Assembly (NCBI GenBank): GCA_022575985.1
Contig: JAKSXM010000040.1
Span: 17,254,001-17,318,000, forward strand
From: Anagrus nilaparvatae
Lineage: Eukaryota; Arthropoda; Insecta; Hymenoptera; Mymaridae
Length of the DNA stretch: 64,000 nucleotides
Reading direction: 5' to 3'
The notes beneath the pieces were generated by a model. The model saw nothing but the letters and a program-made list of their open reading frames with translations, searched no databases and was not told the DNA's origin. This document shows, in pieces, positions 33,441 through 46,440 of the stretch. Every line of letters starts with the position of its first letter. Positions within the stretch are counted from its first letter, which is position 1. The position numbers and the translations under genes are program-made.

Positions 33441-35744
33441 ATATGGGTCAATATTTGTGAACTGTATATGACTTTGCATGGGTGGGTCTTGAAATGTACT
33501 CCAAAGCATGTTTGGTCGAAAGTATATATAAAAAAAATAATTTTCCCCAATTTTTAGCTTTTTAGATCCAATTCTCTATTTTTTACAGCGATTTTTGTTT
33601 TTTTCAATTTTTTGAAATTTTTAATTTTTGAGAAATTTATGTTTATTAATTTTTCTCGCAAACGTGCACTTTACAATAAAATTTTTTTTCCTTATAGTAC
33701 CCCATAGGACATTTCCCGTAGAATTCGATTCTATGGTCCAAATTTTTTTTTGAACTGCGCATGCGCGAGAAAATTGACTTTCTTGCTTTACCTTTTCTAG
33801 CTTATATGCCTCAGCTGCAGACAGCTCAATTTTCATCCTGTTGGTCTTAAATTGTAGTTTTTTTCATATACTTTCAGCACATGAAATCATTTTTTTGGGT
33901 AAATTTATTTTAAAAGCAGTAAAATTGAAAAATAGCGATTTTTAAAAAATCATTTTTCACAAATTTTGAATTTTCCGCCAAGTCACGTGACCAAATGAAA
34001 ATCTGATTGAAAATTCAGATTCAGCGGAAAATTTTACATAAGAATACCAATTTTCGTCTTGTTTCATTAAATAGTTTCTAAGATATCCCATTTTAAAGAT
34101 AAATATTAAAATTGACTTTTTTTAAAAAACCCTAAAAATGGGACTCTGACTTTAATTATCATATATGTTAAACAAATAATTATAAAAAGACAAGTATAAA
34201 TTTTTTGGAAACGAAGGGCTTGTAAAAAATTTTTGAGGCCTATAGAACTCGTTTCTTTTAAAAATTAGAATTTTGGCAGCAATTTCAAAATTGGTCATTT
34301 TTGGGTAAGAATAGGGATTTGGTTTATTGACTATCGGCATGAGAGATTCAGCGACAAATAATTACAGTGTACGGAAACTGAATAGTGACACTTATACCAA
34401 AAAAATGAGACCAATTGGAAGTATTTTCGTTAACTGGCAAGTTTGCAGCTTTGTATTAAAGATTACAAAAAAAGTTCTATTTGATAACATTGTGGTATTT
34501 TGTAGTTATTTAGTATTTTGCTATTTCTTTTATTTCTATAGCGTTACGGAAACATCCAAAACTTTTCCAAAAAGGGGGTCTTTTGTAAAATTTCTCGAGG
34601 AATCCGAAAATTTCGTCAAAATTTTCATTAGGTAACTAGAAAATTCGGAAAATTGAAAATAAGATAGAATAGCTACAAAATACAACAATGTTATAAAATA
34701 GGATTTTTTTCATAATCTTTAATACAAAGCTGCAACCTCGCCAGCTAACCAAAATACTTACAATTGGTCTCATTTTTTCGGTATACGTATCAACATTTAT
34801 TTAGCGTACACCACATTTATTTGTTGTTAATTCTCTCATGGCGATAGTTAATAAACCAAATCCCTATTCTTACCCAAAATTGACCAATTTTGAAATTGCT
34901 GCCAAAATTCTAATTTTTAAAAGAAACGAGTTCTATAGGCCTCAAAAATTTTTTATAAGCCCTTAGTTTCCAAAAAATTTATACTCGTCTTTTTATAATT
35001 ATTTGTTTAACAGATATGATAATTAAAGTCAGAGTCCCATTTTTAGGGAGTTTAGGGAGTTTTTTAAAAAAAGTCAATTGTAATCTTTATCTTTAAAATG
35101 GGATATCTTAGAAACTATTTAATGAAATAAGACGAAAATTGGTATCCTTATGTAAAATTTTCCGCTAAATCCAAATTTTCAATCAGATTTTCATTTGGTC
35201 ACGTGACTTGGCGGAAAATTCAAAATTTGTGAAAAATGATTTTTTAAAAATCGCTATTTTTCAATTTTACTGCTTTTAAAATAAATTTAACCAAAAAAAT
35301 GATTTCATATGCTAAAAGTATATGAAAAAACCTACAATTTGAGACCAACAGGATGAAAATTGAGCTGTCTGCAGCTGAGGCATATAAGCTAGAAAAGGCA
35401 AAGCAAGAAAGTTAATTTTCTCGCGCATGCGCAGTTCAAAACAAAATTTAGACCCCAGAATCGAATTCTACGGGAAATTTCCTATGGGGTACTATAAGGA
35501 AAAAAAATTTTATTGTAAAGTGCGCGTTTGCGAGAAAAATTAATGAACATAAATTTCTCAAAAATTAAAAATTTCAAAAAATTGAAAAAAAAAATCGCTG
35601 TAAAAAATAGAGGATTGGATCTAAAAAGCTAAAAATTAGGGAAAATTATTTTTTTTATATATACTTTCGACCAAACATACTTTGGAGTACATTCTGAGAC
35701 TCGAAAATCCAAACTGTATACACTTCACAAATATTGACCCATAT
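33441..35744. repeat. 2.3-kb giant palindrome
   Basis: The arms 33441 to about 34505 and about 34685 to 35744 are inverted copies of high identity. For example ATATGGGTCAATATTTGTGA is answered by TCACAAATATTGACCCATAT with few changes, and GCATGCGCG and TTGGCGGAAAATTC are mirrored. The spacer is about 180 bp. It shares a core (ATTTTGGCAGCAATTTCAAA) with the 19813-22432 palindrome. Outer TIRs and a target duplication are not clear. Short ORFs in the arms look incidental. Confidence 0.8.
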
Positions 35745-37211
35745 ATTAATTAATAAACATTTTGCAGTAAAAACTATAGCTTAAGTTCCCTTGTGCAAAA
35801 ATGTGACATTTTCTCGGTCACTCTTTTCTTTCGGCAACTTTTTTTTTGGTTTCAGAGAACAAAATTAGTCATTAATTGAAAGTATTTTTCAGGTGCAGGA
35901 AGTCTAATCTTAGAAATGACATATTCGTTTTTTAAATAACGACCAAAAAATGCGAAAATGATGATTTTTAAAATCATTTTTTAATTATAACAGTATTTCT
36001 GTTGTAAAATTATATTATTAAACAATATTTTTAATTAAATGCTCATTCAATTTCTAATTGTACCTTTTTTTTAATTTACAAGAATAACTTTTTGTATGAT
36101 CTTATATATACCTATTTTAAAATAAAAAAATCCCGTGTTTAAAAACTTGTTGTTTATTGTTATTTGTAACCTACTAAATTTAATAATCTCCGAACAATTT
36201 ACTGCATAATTGTTTTTTGTTTTGCTTGTTGGTTTTCGCAAGTTTTAGAAACAAAGAAACTGTTTTATTTTAATTATATTGTATTTGTCAGTGTTTGCTG
36301 TTATTTTATCAAAAATTGTTAATAAAAGGTATGTACAAGAGCTATATGTATATTAAATACAATCAAAATAAATAAAAGTAGCAAATTTTATTTCTTAAAT
36401 TACATTTAAAAAATTAGAAAATTTAATGAATTATTTATAAACATACTTACGGATAAAAATAATTTTTACATTGTCCAATTAAGTCAATATTAAATCTAGT
36501 TTATCTGAGTAGTTGGGAATTTTTAACGATTAATCGTGATTAACTTATAACTACACTATTAAGTTTGAAAGGTAGTCTAGATTTAATATCGAATTTTTAT
36601 CTTCTACAGAATAAAGCACTATAGATAATTATTTTAATCTTTTATAAAAAGTTTCATTCAAATTGTAGGCTACGCTTCGAAATCTGGTAAAAGGGTTATC
36701 AAAATTGATTAAGCATACTTTTTTTCAAAACTGCACATAACAAAAAAGTTATTTCATTTAATTACAGCTTGTGAGCATTATTCTGGAGGCATTTAAAAAA
36801 AAAAATTCACAATTTTTTTATCACAATAAACATTTTTCTTATTTATTTAATATTTATTAAACTTATATATTTATAAGTTCCTATTTTTTGACTTTATCGA
36901 GAAATCGTATATTAAATTACGATCTGTAAGCTAAGAAATCTGATTATTTAGTTTTTTGTCATAAATTTTGTATCATATTTTTTATATATCTAGGGCAAAG
37001 AAAGCCTAATTTAGGGTTTTTTGCCCATTGTATGCAAAAATATGTTTTAAATCATTAGAAAAAATATGGGGTATAAGAAAACCAATATTTTGTCCCTCGT
37101 TTAAAAAGTAGCTTTTTTTTAAACAAATAATTTGCTCTTTTTAATTATTTATTTACATTTTACATAATAGCATCTAAAAATTTATTTTTAAACATCCAGA
37201 TTAGCATTTTT
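35745..37211. other. AT-rich interior of the hAT element, no gene seen
   Basis: Long poly-A and poly-T runs and many stops in all frames. No motif is recognised. Confidence 0.5.
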
Positions 37212-37217
37212 GAAGAG

Positions 37218-37700
37218 TTGATTAAACATCGCAAAACAATGTATAGAGCTGAGTGGCAAGAAGATCCACGTTTTGAAAGACGGCTTAGACCGGTTGATAC
37301 TGATCTATATAGAGCACAGTGCATTATTTGTCCTATTTTTAATGTGTTTAGATCCTACATCTTTACTGTGAAAAGGCTCTATGACTCTGCTAATCATACC
37401 AATTCTGAGATTAGAGTCTATGGAGAGGAATATGCTTACCAGTGCTTAAAGAAATAGCAGCTGACGAAGATGCTGCATTAATATGGCAAGGTATTCGGTT
37501 AGGACGAAAAACCGTTCCCATAGTACTTCAAGAAGTTATTGCAAGTGGCTAGAAAGAAAATTTGGCTCGTTGCTTAAACAACAGTAGGTTTTCAGTGGAG
37601 ATAGACGAAAAAACGGACATAACTTTGAAAAACTTATGTTGTATAATTGTTAGGTATGTTGATTTCAAAAACCGAAGAATAGTAACGATTTTGTATTTTT
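37218..37700 (+). pseudogene. Decayed hAT transposase, N-terminal and core start
   Basis: One frame reads MYRAEWQEDPRFERRLRPVD and YRAQCIICP, a BED-like finger as seen in hAT proteins of the ZBED/KIAA type. After a frame change it continues EIAADEDAALIWQGIRLGRK, then RCLNNSRFSVEIDEKTDITL and CCIIVRYVDF, the region that begins the hAT RNase H fold (SVxIDExTD). A TAG stop interrupts it, and the catalytic C-terminus and dimerisation domain are gone. It probably belongs to the enclosing 29712-42737 element, whose ends are also hAT-like. Confidence 0.65.
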
Positions 37701-38086
37701 CAAAATAAAAATTTACAATTTCAATAAAAAATTTCATTGCAATTAAGTGTCCTTATTTTTTTTTTTTATTTAAACCTAATATTATTATTATTATTTATTA
37801 TTTATTGATACCAGTAATACAAATATACAATATATACATACAACGTAAATACAAATTGAACATAATATACCATGCAGGGATTGTCAAATGAATCCGTGTT
37901 CATGTGCTGGTTCTAGTTTAATATAAAAGTATAAATAAAATAAAATGTCAATTACTTAGAAATTATTTTAAAAATAAGAAAAGAAATAAATATATTATAT
38001 AATTTAAGATTATTAAAATTTATATACAATATAATGAATATAGCTGAATAAATTCTTACTGCAGATATTAAAGAATTAGAGTAGCA

Positions 38087-39590
38087 TTATTGAAGTTTAG
38101 TAGAAATTATGTATTGCTTAATGCTATTTTTGATTGTTTTCTTGCTACTGTTTAAGATTTTAAGATGACTAGGAAGCACATTAAAGTATTTTGTAGCTAC
38201 TATTTTGTGTTCTTTAAAACCTATGAATTTTTGTGCTTTATATCGCAAATTCTTGTTTCTTGTAATGCTTGTGCTATTTATGTAATCTGACTTTAATTTA
38301 TCATAGTTCATTAAAATGGAATTAAGAACAAATGCTTGCTTAAAGTTAAGAATACAGTTTTGGTCTACACCTATTAATTTTAATAATCGGTTTTGGATAT
38401 TGGTTAAGGGATTAAAGACATTGTTGTAAGCTCCGCCTCAGGCCTCAATGCCATAAAAAGCTTTGTTTTGAAATAATGCATAATATATCATCATCAAGAT
38501 ATTTTTTTCCACGTATAAAGACATTTTTTTAAGTACAAATAAAAGATAACGAGTTTTTTTTAAAATGGAAATTATGTGATGATCCCACTTAAGGTGGGGG
38601 TCAAAAATAACGCCTAAATATTATACTTGTTCAACTCTATTTATTTTAGTCTTATCAATGTAAATTTCAATGTTATTTGGGACACTACTAGTATAAGAAC
38701 CAAAAGCCATGAAAACTGTCTGATTTATATTTAAAGATAAATAATTTAGGTTTAGCCATTTATAGGTTTTTTCAAGATATTCAGATATTTTAATTTTAGC
38801 AGTAATCCAATCTTTGTCAGAACTTACAATTGCTGTATCATCAGCATATGAAAAAATACAGTTTTCAGGGAGGATGTGAAAGATGTCATTGATATAGAAC
38901 AAAAAAAGCAGTGGACCCAAGATCGTGCCTTGAGGGACACCTATAGTCACATTTTTAAAATCACTAAAAATATTATTTAACTTGACCCTATGTAATCTAT
39001 TGGATAAGTAATCTCTCAGCAGTTCTAAAGGCCCACCTCTAATTTCATATCTATAGAGTTTAGATAGTAAAATTTTATGGTTAACTGTATCAAAAGCCTT
39101 TGCCAAGTCTAGAAAAGTTATAATTGTTGGTAATTTATTGTCTATATTGCTATAGATCAAATCACTGACTTTGGCAAGGGCTTCTTTAGTACCAATATTT
39201 TTTAAAAAACCGTATTGATTTTTAGAAATGACATTATTACCATTTAAAAAATATATAAGTCTGTTGTGAATTATTTTTTCGAAAACCTTTGCTAGATTAG
39301 AGATTAGAGAAATGGGTCTGTAGTTTGTTGTGAGATGTTTGTCACCTTGTTTATAAATAGGGACAATGTCAGCAGATTTTAGGCTAATGGGCCATTTATT
39401 TAGCATAATAAATACATTAAAAATATAGCTTAAAGGTCTACATATTAATCTAGAAATACTTTTAAGGATTTTCACATTGATATTATCAATTCCATCTGCT
39501 TTAAGTGGCATTGAAGCTATGATTTTATTAATCTCATTAGCACTACAAGGTCTAATGTAAAACGAATTATTGATATTTTCAGGAAAATTA
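38087..39590 (-). pseudogene. LINE reverse transcriptase and C-terminal region
   Basis: The main open part (39511-38621, 296 residues) has the RT blocks in order: ADGIDN near residue 5, NYRPISLIS near 63, FLDLAKAFDTVNH at 133-145, GVPQGTILGPLLF at 191-203 and the catalytic YADDTAIV at 222-229. The frame is also open upstream to the MITE border at 39590. Downstream a TAA interrupts it, after which it continues GVIFDPHLKWDHH and, from 38311, LRYKAQKFIGFKEHKIVATK to a stop at 38087. It would copy the element's RNA into a nicked target. The stops and missing 5' half make it inactive. Confidence 0.8.
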
Positions 39591-40936
39591 ATCCGCGCTC
39601 AAATATATTTGGGGCAACATGTTCAAATACTTAAAAAACTAAAATAACTTTTGTTTTTAATTTTGCGATTTTTCGAAATAGGACCCCGCACAAATAAATA
39701 GGAAATGGCCGTTCGATCATATTAGGTGAATTTTTTGTATGTTTTAGATTTTATTATCCTGAAAAAAAGTCTCCAGTGACACAAAGCTCCAAAGTCTCAA
39801 CTTTGGCTGTTACGGAGCTTGAAAGCTCCATAGCTGTATTACATAGGCACACAAAAAAAAATCAAGTACCAGAGGGTAGACCCCCTAATATGGGGGTTTT
39901 TGGTGGTGCTAAAACCGAATATGGCCATAGAAATGCAATAAAACTAGCCAATTTTCCCCCAGTGCCGCCATTCATCCCCCCCCCCCACCAAACAGGTAAA
40001 AATATTTTTATTACAAAAATTAAAACTTAATATGAATTCTTATATTTTTTGGGACGGTGAAACCAAAAATGAATATAAAAAATGTTTTCTACCAAAGTTT
40101 GGCCCTGTAAACCACCCCAGTGGCCCCATGCGACCCCCCCCCCCCCAAACGAGATATAAAAGTTTTTTATTACAAAAGCTAATACTCAATATGTATTGTT
40201 ATGTTATTTGAGGCACTGAAGAATGAAATAAAAAAAATGAATATAAAAAACTTGCCATAAAACTTTGATCTACCAAAGATGAATATAAAAAATGTTTTTA
40301 ACTAATGCTTGGCCCTTTACAGGACCTCAGTGCCCCCATTCAGCCCCCCTCAAACGTTTCAGTGTCCAAAAAAATAAGACTACACCTTGAGTTTTAATTT
40401 TTGTTATTGAAATATTCTCAACTCGTTTGATGGGCGGGGTGAATGGGGGCAATGGGTTGGCCTAGAGGATCCAGCATTGATCAAACACATTTTTGATATT
40501 CATCTTTGGTTTCAGCGGCTCAAAAAACATTACAATACACATTGAGTTTGAATTTTCCTAATAAAAATATTTTAAACTCGTTAAGGGGGGTTGAATGGGG
40601 GCACTGGGGTGGCCTAGCACCACCAAAAACCCCCATATCAGGGGGTCTACCCTCTGGTACTTGATTTTTTTTTTGTGTGCCTATGTAACACAGCTATGGA
40701 GCTTTCAAGCTCCGTAGCAGCCAAAGTTAAGACTTTGGAGCTTTGTGTCACTGGAGACTTTTTTTCAGGATAATAAAATCTAAAACATACAAAAAATTCA
40801 CCTAATATGATCGAATGGCCATTTCCTATTCATTTGTGCGGGGTCCTTTTTCGAAAAATCGCAAAATTAAAATCGAAAGTTATTTTAGTTTTTTAAGTAT
40901 TTGAACATGTTGCCCCAAATATATTTGAGCGCGGAT
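39591..40936. mobile_element. Palindromic MITE inserted in the LINE
   Basis: Its ends are ATCCGCGCTCAAATATATTT and the inverse, AAATATATTTGAGCGCGGAT, and the inverted arms run about 320 bp inward (including GGACCCCGCACAAAT and GAGCTTGAAAGCTCC). The CCCCGCACAAA and AAGCTC phrases link it to the 10512-11369 family. The centre has C-rich repeats (CCCCCATTCAGCCCCCCT type). No clear target duplication was found. Confidence 0.75.
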
Positions 40937-41227
40937 GGTCGCAAATAAAAATTTGTTTTATTTTTCATTAGTTAAAAAAAAAATAGAATGGGCATATCTC
41001 TTTATTTTTTTTAAATCGCTGCCAAAGTTGAAATTTGAGAAGAAAAAAAATTTATTTTGGACGGTTTATGGTCTACCAATCAAAAAGATGCACTAAAATC
41101 CCTTCCAAAAGTAATTTTATCTCAAAGTATATCGTCTAACCTTTTGAATGAGAGGTCGCAAGATCATTTTGACAGAATCGTTTTACCACGGGAGCATCAG
41201 AAAGACGACTAAAAAGTCGCTAAAAAT

Positions 41228-41690
41228 TTACTTTTTTTTTGTCATTAATAGGCTTCCAATCAGAGCTGAAGGCATCTGGAGGTCTGAAAACTTCAGGATC
41301 CTATTTTTTGTAGGTGTACTTTGACCGAATACAATTAGTTTTAAAATATCTGTCGTGGGCCGATTCACTATATAGATCCGGGCATAGCCTTTGATTAAAG
41401 TCAGCTGACTCGATAAAAGCATTATCAATGCAAGAGCCGCCAAGTTTGTTCAAAGCATTTGGTCTAGTTACTTGCTTAAAGTATGGAATGTATTCGTTTT
41501 CAAGAAAATTATTTATAAATTCTTCACTATCAGTATCACTCTGCATTAGATCAATGTTAAAATCACCAATAATTATGTGATTTTTGATCTTTTTATTAGC
41601 TTTTAAAAATTTATTAACTGAGTCAATATAGGGATGTACTTTCAATTTAGGGATAGGGATGTACTTTCAATTTTGAATTTTAATATATGT
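41228..41690 (-). pseudogene. LINE APE endonuclease fragment
   Basis: The frame from 41645 reads NHIIIGDFNIDLMQSD, then TRPNALNKLGGSCIDNAFI, the GDFNxD and xxSxIDxxF-type motifs of APE endonucleases that nick the target. It shifts frame near 41400 (continuing PTTDILKLIV) and stops. The N-terminal catalytic residues are missing, and a short direct repeat (GGGATGTACTTTCAATTT) marks its 5' edge. Confidence 0.7.
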
Positions 41691-42224
<534 letters not shown>

Positions 42225-42737
42225 AACTTTTTAGCTGCTTTCTTCATTATTATTAAACTAGTTTATGCAACCTACACTTTTTTTGAGATTATTGCATTAA
42301 TAAAGAACGAATTCTTTAAAACTATAATCAATGCTTCACTTTTAATTTTTTACGACTTACAAATAATAATTAAATAACGTTTAATTTATAATTTAGGTAA
42401 TTAATTAGCTTATTATTGAACAAAAAAAACAATATTTGTTTGTTTATGTTTATGCAATAATTCTAACCTCACAGTGCATAATATTTGCCCGTTATCACTT
42501 TATCCATGCAATTAATTAAAAATTTATACTATTTTATACCAAAGTACTTATTTTTTATTCATTAAATACTATCATTATTCAATTTTAATTAATTATTTTT
42601 AATAATTACTTATTTTTATTTTATATTATTTGAATTTCGCGCAATCATTTATGATTTTACTCGCATGTGGCGTTAATTGTATTTTTTAGCCATAGAAAAT
42701 AACCAAAAAATCGTGCTCTCTGAATTTACCAGCACTG

Positions 42738-43090
42738 TTGTAAACTGCATAAATCCCCCCCCGCGATTGTTAGTAATAATTAGGGACACCTTCGCTAATT
42801 GGACGTGACGAGACCGAAGCTTTTTTGTATTGGACTTCTCCCCCAAAATCTCGCAGTATGGGCAGATTCACATTAGATTATATATGCCCTTCAGGCGCCC
42901 AAAATACTCATTAGAGTACCACCACTTATTAGAGTACCATCACTTGTTAGTCACTTCCTTTTTGAGTATTACTACTCTATTATAGTACTACCTTTAATTA
43001 CTTGACTTGTAGACTTATATTATTTGAACTTATAATCAATAAAGTGAAGTTATATAACCAAACCAAATTAGTTATCAGTTATTTTAAAGT
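42738..43090 (+). mobile_element. 3' part of the interrupted LTR
   Basis: Just past the hAT target duplication, the sequence (TAAACTGCATAAATCCC, TTGGACGTGACGAGACCGA, CAATAAAGTGAAG) parallels the reverse complement of about 26880-27260 in the solo LTR. This shows that the hAT element split an LTR. An AATAAA lies near 43040. Confidence 0.55.
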
Positions 43091-43119
43091 AAGTGACAAA
43101 TCCTTCTGTAATTAAGAAA

Positions 43120-43795
43120 TTAGCCTCAGGTTAAGTTCATCAAGCTAGAATCCAGGATCATCTTAAAATTGAACGCCTAAATGCGCAAATGATACGAGAA
43201 CGCGATCAAATGGCAGCTATGCTTCACGCTGAAAGAGCATTGCATTTAGATAGAACAAACGAATTCAATAATTGTAATAGACCTACAATAAATAATACCA
43301 TTCTACTTATAACTGCCATTGCAAATATACCCGATTTTTCTGGTCAACCTCAAACTTTACAAGCTTTTCCAAAGTTTTAAAAGATATTGTTAGAACTTAT
43401 GGACCTGAATGCAAACAGTTTTTATTAAATTCAATTCCCCGCCACCTTAAAGTTAAAGCATATGATGCTTACTCAGGTATTGCTCCTAATTATAGCTGTT
43501 TAGAAGATTTTTTACAAGATTTAAAATTAAGTTTTGGCTGTATAACACACGCAGACGCTATTAAATTAGACATGAGACAAGCTGAACAAAATCCAGGTGA
43601 ACCAGTTGACGATTACGCCTTAAGGGTACAAAATTTAGAAGAAACTTTGCTGAAGCACTTGAATGCTTTCTTTTTGGATTAAGAAACCCACCGGAATATA
43701 GAGTAACTTCAAAACAACCAAAAACCCTACGTGAAGCTGCTAATATTGCAGTTAACCTTGAAAGCAGACGTCGTTCGGTACAAAGACATGAATGA
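43120..43795 (+). pseudogene. Decayed Ty3/gypsy-type gag
   Basis: Plus-strand frames read DQMAAMLHAERALHL, IPDFSGQPQTLQAF and, after a frameshift near 43380, CKQFLLNSIPRHLKVKAYDA, DFLQDLKLSFG, EPVDDYALRVQNLEETLL and LREAANIAVNLESR. This is the layout of a gypsy-type gag capsid region downstream of a 5' LTR. Two frameshifts and no pol are seen, as minisatellite begins directly after it. Confidence 0.65.
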
Positions 43796-43839
43796 AAAAC
43801 ATGTCCGCTTAAAGCTCCACCTTGGTCAAAAATTTTAAA

Positions 43840-44035
43840 CATTTCTTCCTTCCACTGTTTTTAAAAGAATTTATCCTTCCCACTATTTTAAAAAAATTTA
43901 TCCTTCCCGCTATTTTAAAAATAAAATGTTATCCTTCCCACTGTTTTAAAAGAATTTATCCTTCCCGCTAAAAATTTATCCTTCCCACTATTTTAAAAAA
44001 ATTTATCCTTCCCACTGTATTACAAAATGATTAAC
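43840..44035. repeat. TTATCCTTCCC minisatellite, array 1
   Basis: About seven units of roughly 25-30 bp, each TTATCCTTCCC(A/G)CT followed by ATTTTAAAA. Confidence 0.85.
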
Positions 44036-44219
44036 ATCCACTATATTACAAAGTGATTAACACCGACCAAACCATAAATTTTTATCTTTTTTATCTTGTG
44101 TTCCTTTTTTTTATTATAAATGGTAATAAAGTTGCGTTAAATTCAAATCCATTTAAAATTTTTCAGTTAAATAATAATTTTTACTAACCATAAAATTTTT
44201 TTATATATAAAAGAAAAAA

Positions 44220-44769
44220 CGTGAAAAGTCTTTACATAGTTTTCTCCCTCCCCCCCCACAATCTGCTCGGAATTTTTCCTGGTTAAAATTGGTTGTCTGG
44301 ATTGCTGTGGGGTGAGCTAGATCCTTTTTAGCCTAGATTTGGGATGAATGGCCCTCACACTACTGTGGGGCGAGCCAGATTTCTAAACCTGGGAAGAGAG
44401 GTGAATGACCCTCATACATGAAATGGACATTTTAAAGGAAAAACTAGGCCTTATTATAGGGAATAATTTACTCTGAAACGAACAGCATAGATAAATAGCT
44501 CCAGCACGGCTCAGCAAGTTCACTTTTCGTTTTAGAGTAAAATTCTGGGTGATAATGAGGGACGTATAATAATAACTATACCCCATGTTATTTATAATAA
44601 TGAAATAATAATTAAATAATACAAAATAAATAATAAATAATAAATAATAATAAATATTGAATAATAATTAATAATAAGAATAATAGTATTTAAGTATAAA
44701 ATACATGGATAAAAAGATAAAAGATAAAGAACAATAAAATGATGAAAATTATATAAAGATTGAAATAAC
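44220..44769. other. Unassigned DNA with one hairpin
   Basis: A long-range hairpin (TTTACTCTGAAACGAA near 44468 against TTCGTTTTAGAGTAAA near 44527) and a repeated phrase (TGTGGGGTGAGC, TGTGGGGCGAGC) are visible. No gene. Confidence 0.4.
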
Positions 44770-45518
44770 TTAAGTGGGGGGTATGGTCAGAATTGCATTT
44801 TTTGGACTAATTTTTAAGATTTTTTTTTATCGATTTGGTAAAAGTAAGATAAACGGGTGAAGGTCTATACTAAAGAACAACTATTTAAGAGTATACAAAA
44901 AAATTTTTATTTAAAAATATTGAAAATTGGCCATTTGGTCGTTAATTTAAAGTTGACGTTTTTGTAAAAAATAAATTTGCGGTGAGACACGTAACTAATA
45001 GCTGCATCATCTAAAACCAAAAAACCAAAAATAGTTTGTTAGTTAATAAGTTCCTTGAGGTAGTGACGTCGAGTTTTTTTATTTATTTCAGTTATTCAAT
45101 TTTTGGTGCGAGTTCAAACTCAAAAAAACGGAAAAAATGAATTTTTTTTTTTTTTGGAATTCCTTTTTTCAATCTTAAAAATTTCTATAAATAAAAAAAA
45201 AATTGAAAAAAATAAAATATCTCGACCTCAATACCTTGTAAATTGTCTGAAGAAAAAGTGTGCAAATTTTCTTAAGGATTTATAAAGTAGTTTTCGAGTA
45301 ACTTGTCTCACCGACTTGAAAAAAAAAATTCCTCAGAAAACGCGTTTAAAGTTTTTTTTTGTAAATAGTTTTGTAACATTTTTATAAAAGTCTATGCCCA
45401 TAACTTCGTTAATTTTGTTCCGATCAATATGAAATTTTGTAGGGACATTCTTGAAATATTATACAATCGAATGAAATAATAAAAAAAAATTCGATTTTTT
45501 GACCATACCCCCCCCTTA
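44770..45518. mobile_element. TTAA-targeting MITE (741 bp)
   Basis: TTAA at 44770-44773 and 45515-45518 bracket ends GTGGGGGGTATGGTCA and TGACCATACCCCCCCC (15 of 16 inverted match). The phrase AACGCGTTTAAAGTTT is shared with the larger TTAA element at 49727-50859. A 60-codon ORF inside is Lys/Phe-rich and looks incidental. Confidence 0.8.
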
Positions 45519-45959
45519 ACATTAAAATACAAACTTTCAAAGGCTGTGAAAAATTTTATAATTAATAAACAGAGGAAAACTACAAAAAAAAATTTTTTTT
45601 ATCTCAACACAATTTTTATCATTCAGCTTTTAACATTCCATATTTTATTATATTTTTTTTTACTTTTTATCTCAAAGTTTTACGTATTCGCAGAAAATTT
45701 TATATGTTAGTTTCAATACGTTTATTACGGTGTTAGCAGATTAATTCAAATTTTTTTAGACATACTTAAATATTTCTGAAAAACTAGTGGAAAACACAGA
45801 TTGACTTGCAGATTTAAATAAATTTTTTCCCAAATGTAATTTCTATAAAAACCTTTTAAATATTTACATAATTTTAGGTTCAAATTTATATTCGGATTAT
45901 GATCCTTGATAATTATTTTAACCCATATATATATATTTTTAATTTCTTATATTAACCAA

Positions 45960-46406
45960 TATGTATCTATTTTAAAAATAAAAAGTTATCCGTCCCGCTA
46001 TTAAAAAAAAAAAATTTTTATCCTTCCCGCTATTTTAAAAATAAAAAGTTATCAATCCCACTATTTTGAAAAAAAAATTTTTTTTTCTTCCCGCTATTTT
46101 AAAAATAAAAAGTTATCTGTCCCGCTATTTTAAAAAAAATTTATCCTTCCCGCTATTTTAAAAATAAAAAGTTATCCATCCCACTATTTAAAAAAAAAAT
46201 TTTTATCCTTCCCGCTATTTTAAAAATAAAAAGTTATCCTTCCCAATATTAAAAAAAAAAAAAATTTTTATCCTTCCCGCTATTTTAAAAATAAAAAGTT
46301 ATCAATCCCACTATTTTAAAAAAAATTTTTATCCTTCCCGCTATTTTAAAAATAAAAATTTATTCGTTCCACTATTTTAAAAATAAAAAGTTATCCTTCC
46401 CTATTT

Positions 46407-46437
<31 letters not shown>

Positions 46438-46440
46438 TTC
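45960..46440. repeat. TTATCCTTCCC minisatellite, array 2
   Basis: About a dozen units of TTATCCTTCCCGCTATTTTA and AAAATAAAAAG, the same unit family as 43840-44035, separated from it by 1.9 kb holding a TTAA MITE. It runs into poly-A and an (AT)n tract. Confidence 0.85.

Larger units (their letters stand above)
37770..41690 (-). mobile_element. CR1/Jockey-type LINE, 5' truncated and internally disrupted
   Basis: On the minus strand an APE-like endonuclease fragment (41645-41301) precedes a reverse transcriptase (39590-38621), a C-terminal region (to 38087) and a 3' tail of (AAT)n at 37780-37810. A palindromic MITE (39591-40936) plus about 300 bp of unrelated DNA separate endonuclease and RT. 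The 5' UTR and ORF1 are absent. Confidence 0.75.

Noticed and set aside
44466..44552. Possible tRNA or ribozyme
   Set aside because: The long-range stem lacks a cloverleaf and the hammerhead core, so only a hairpin is supported.
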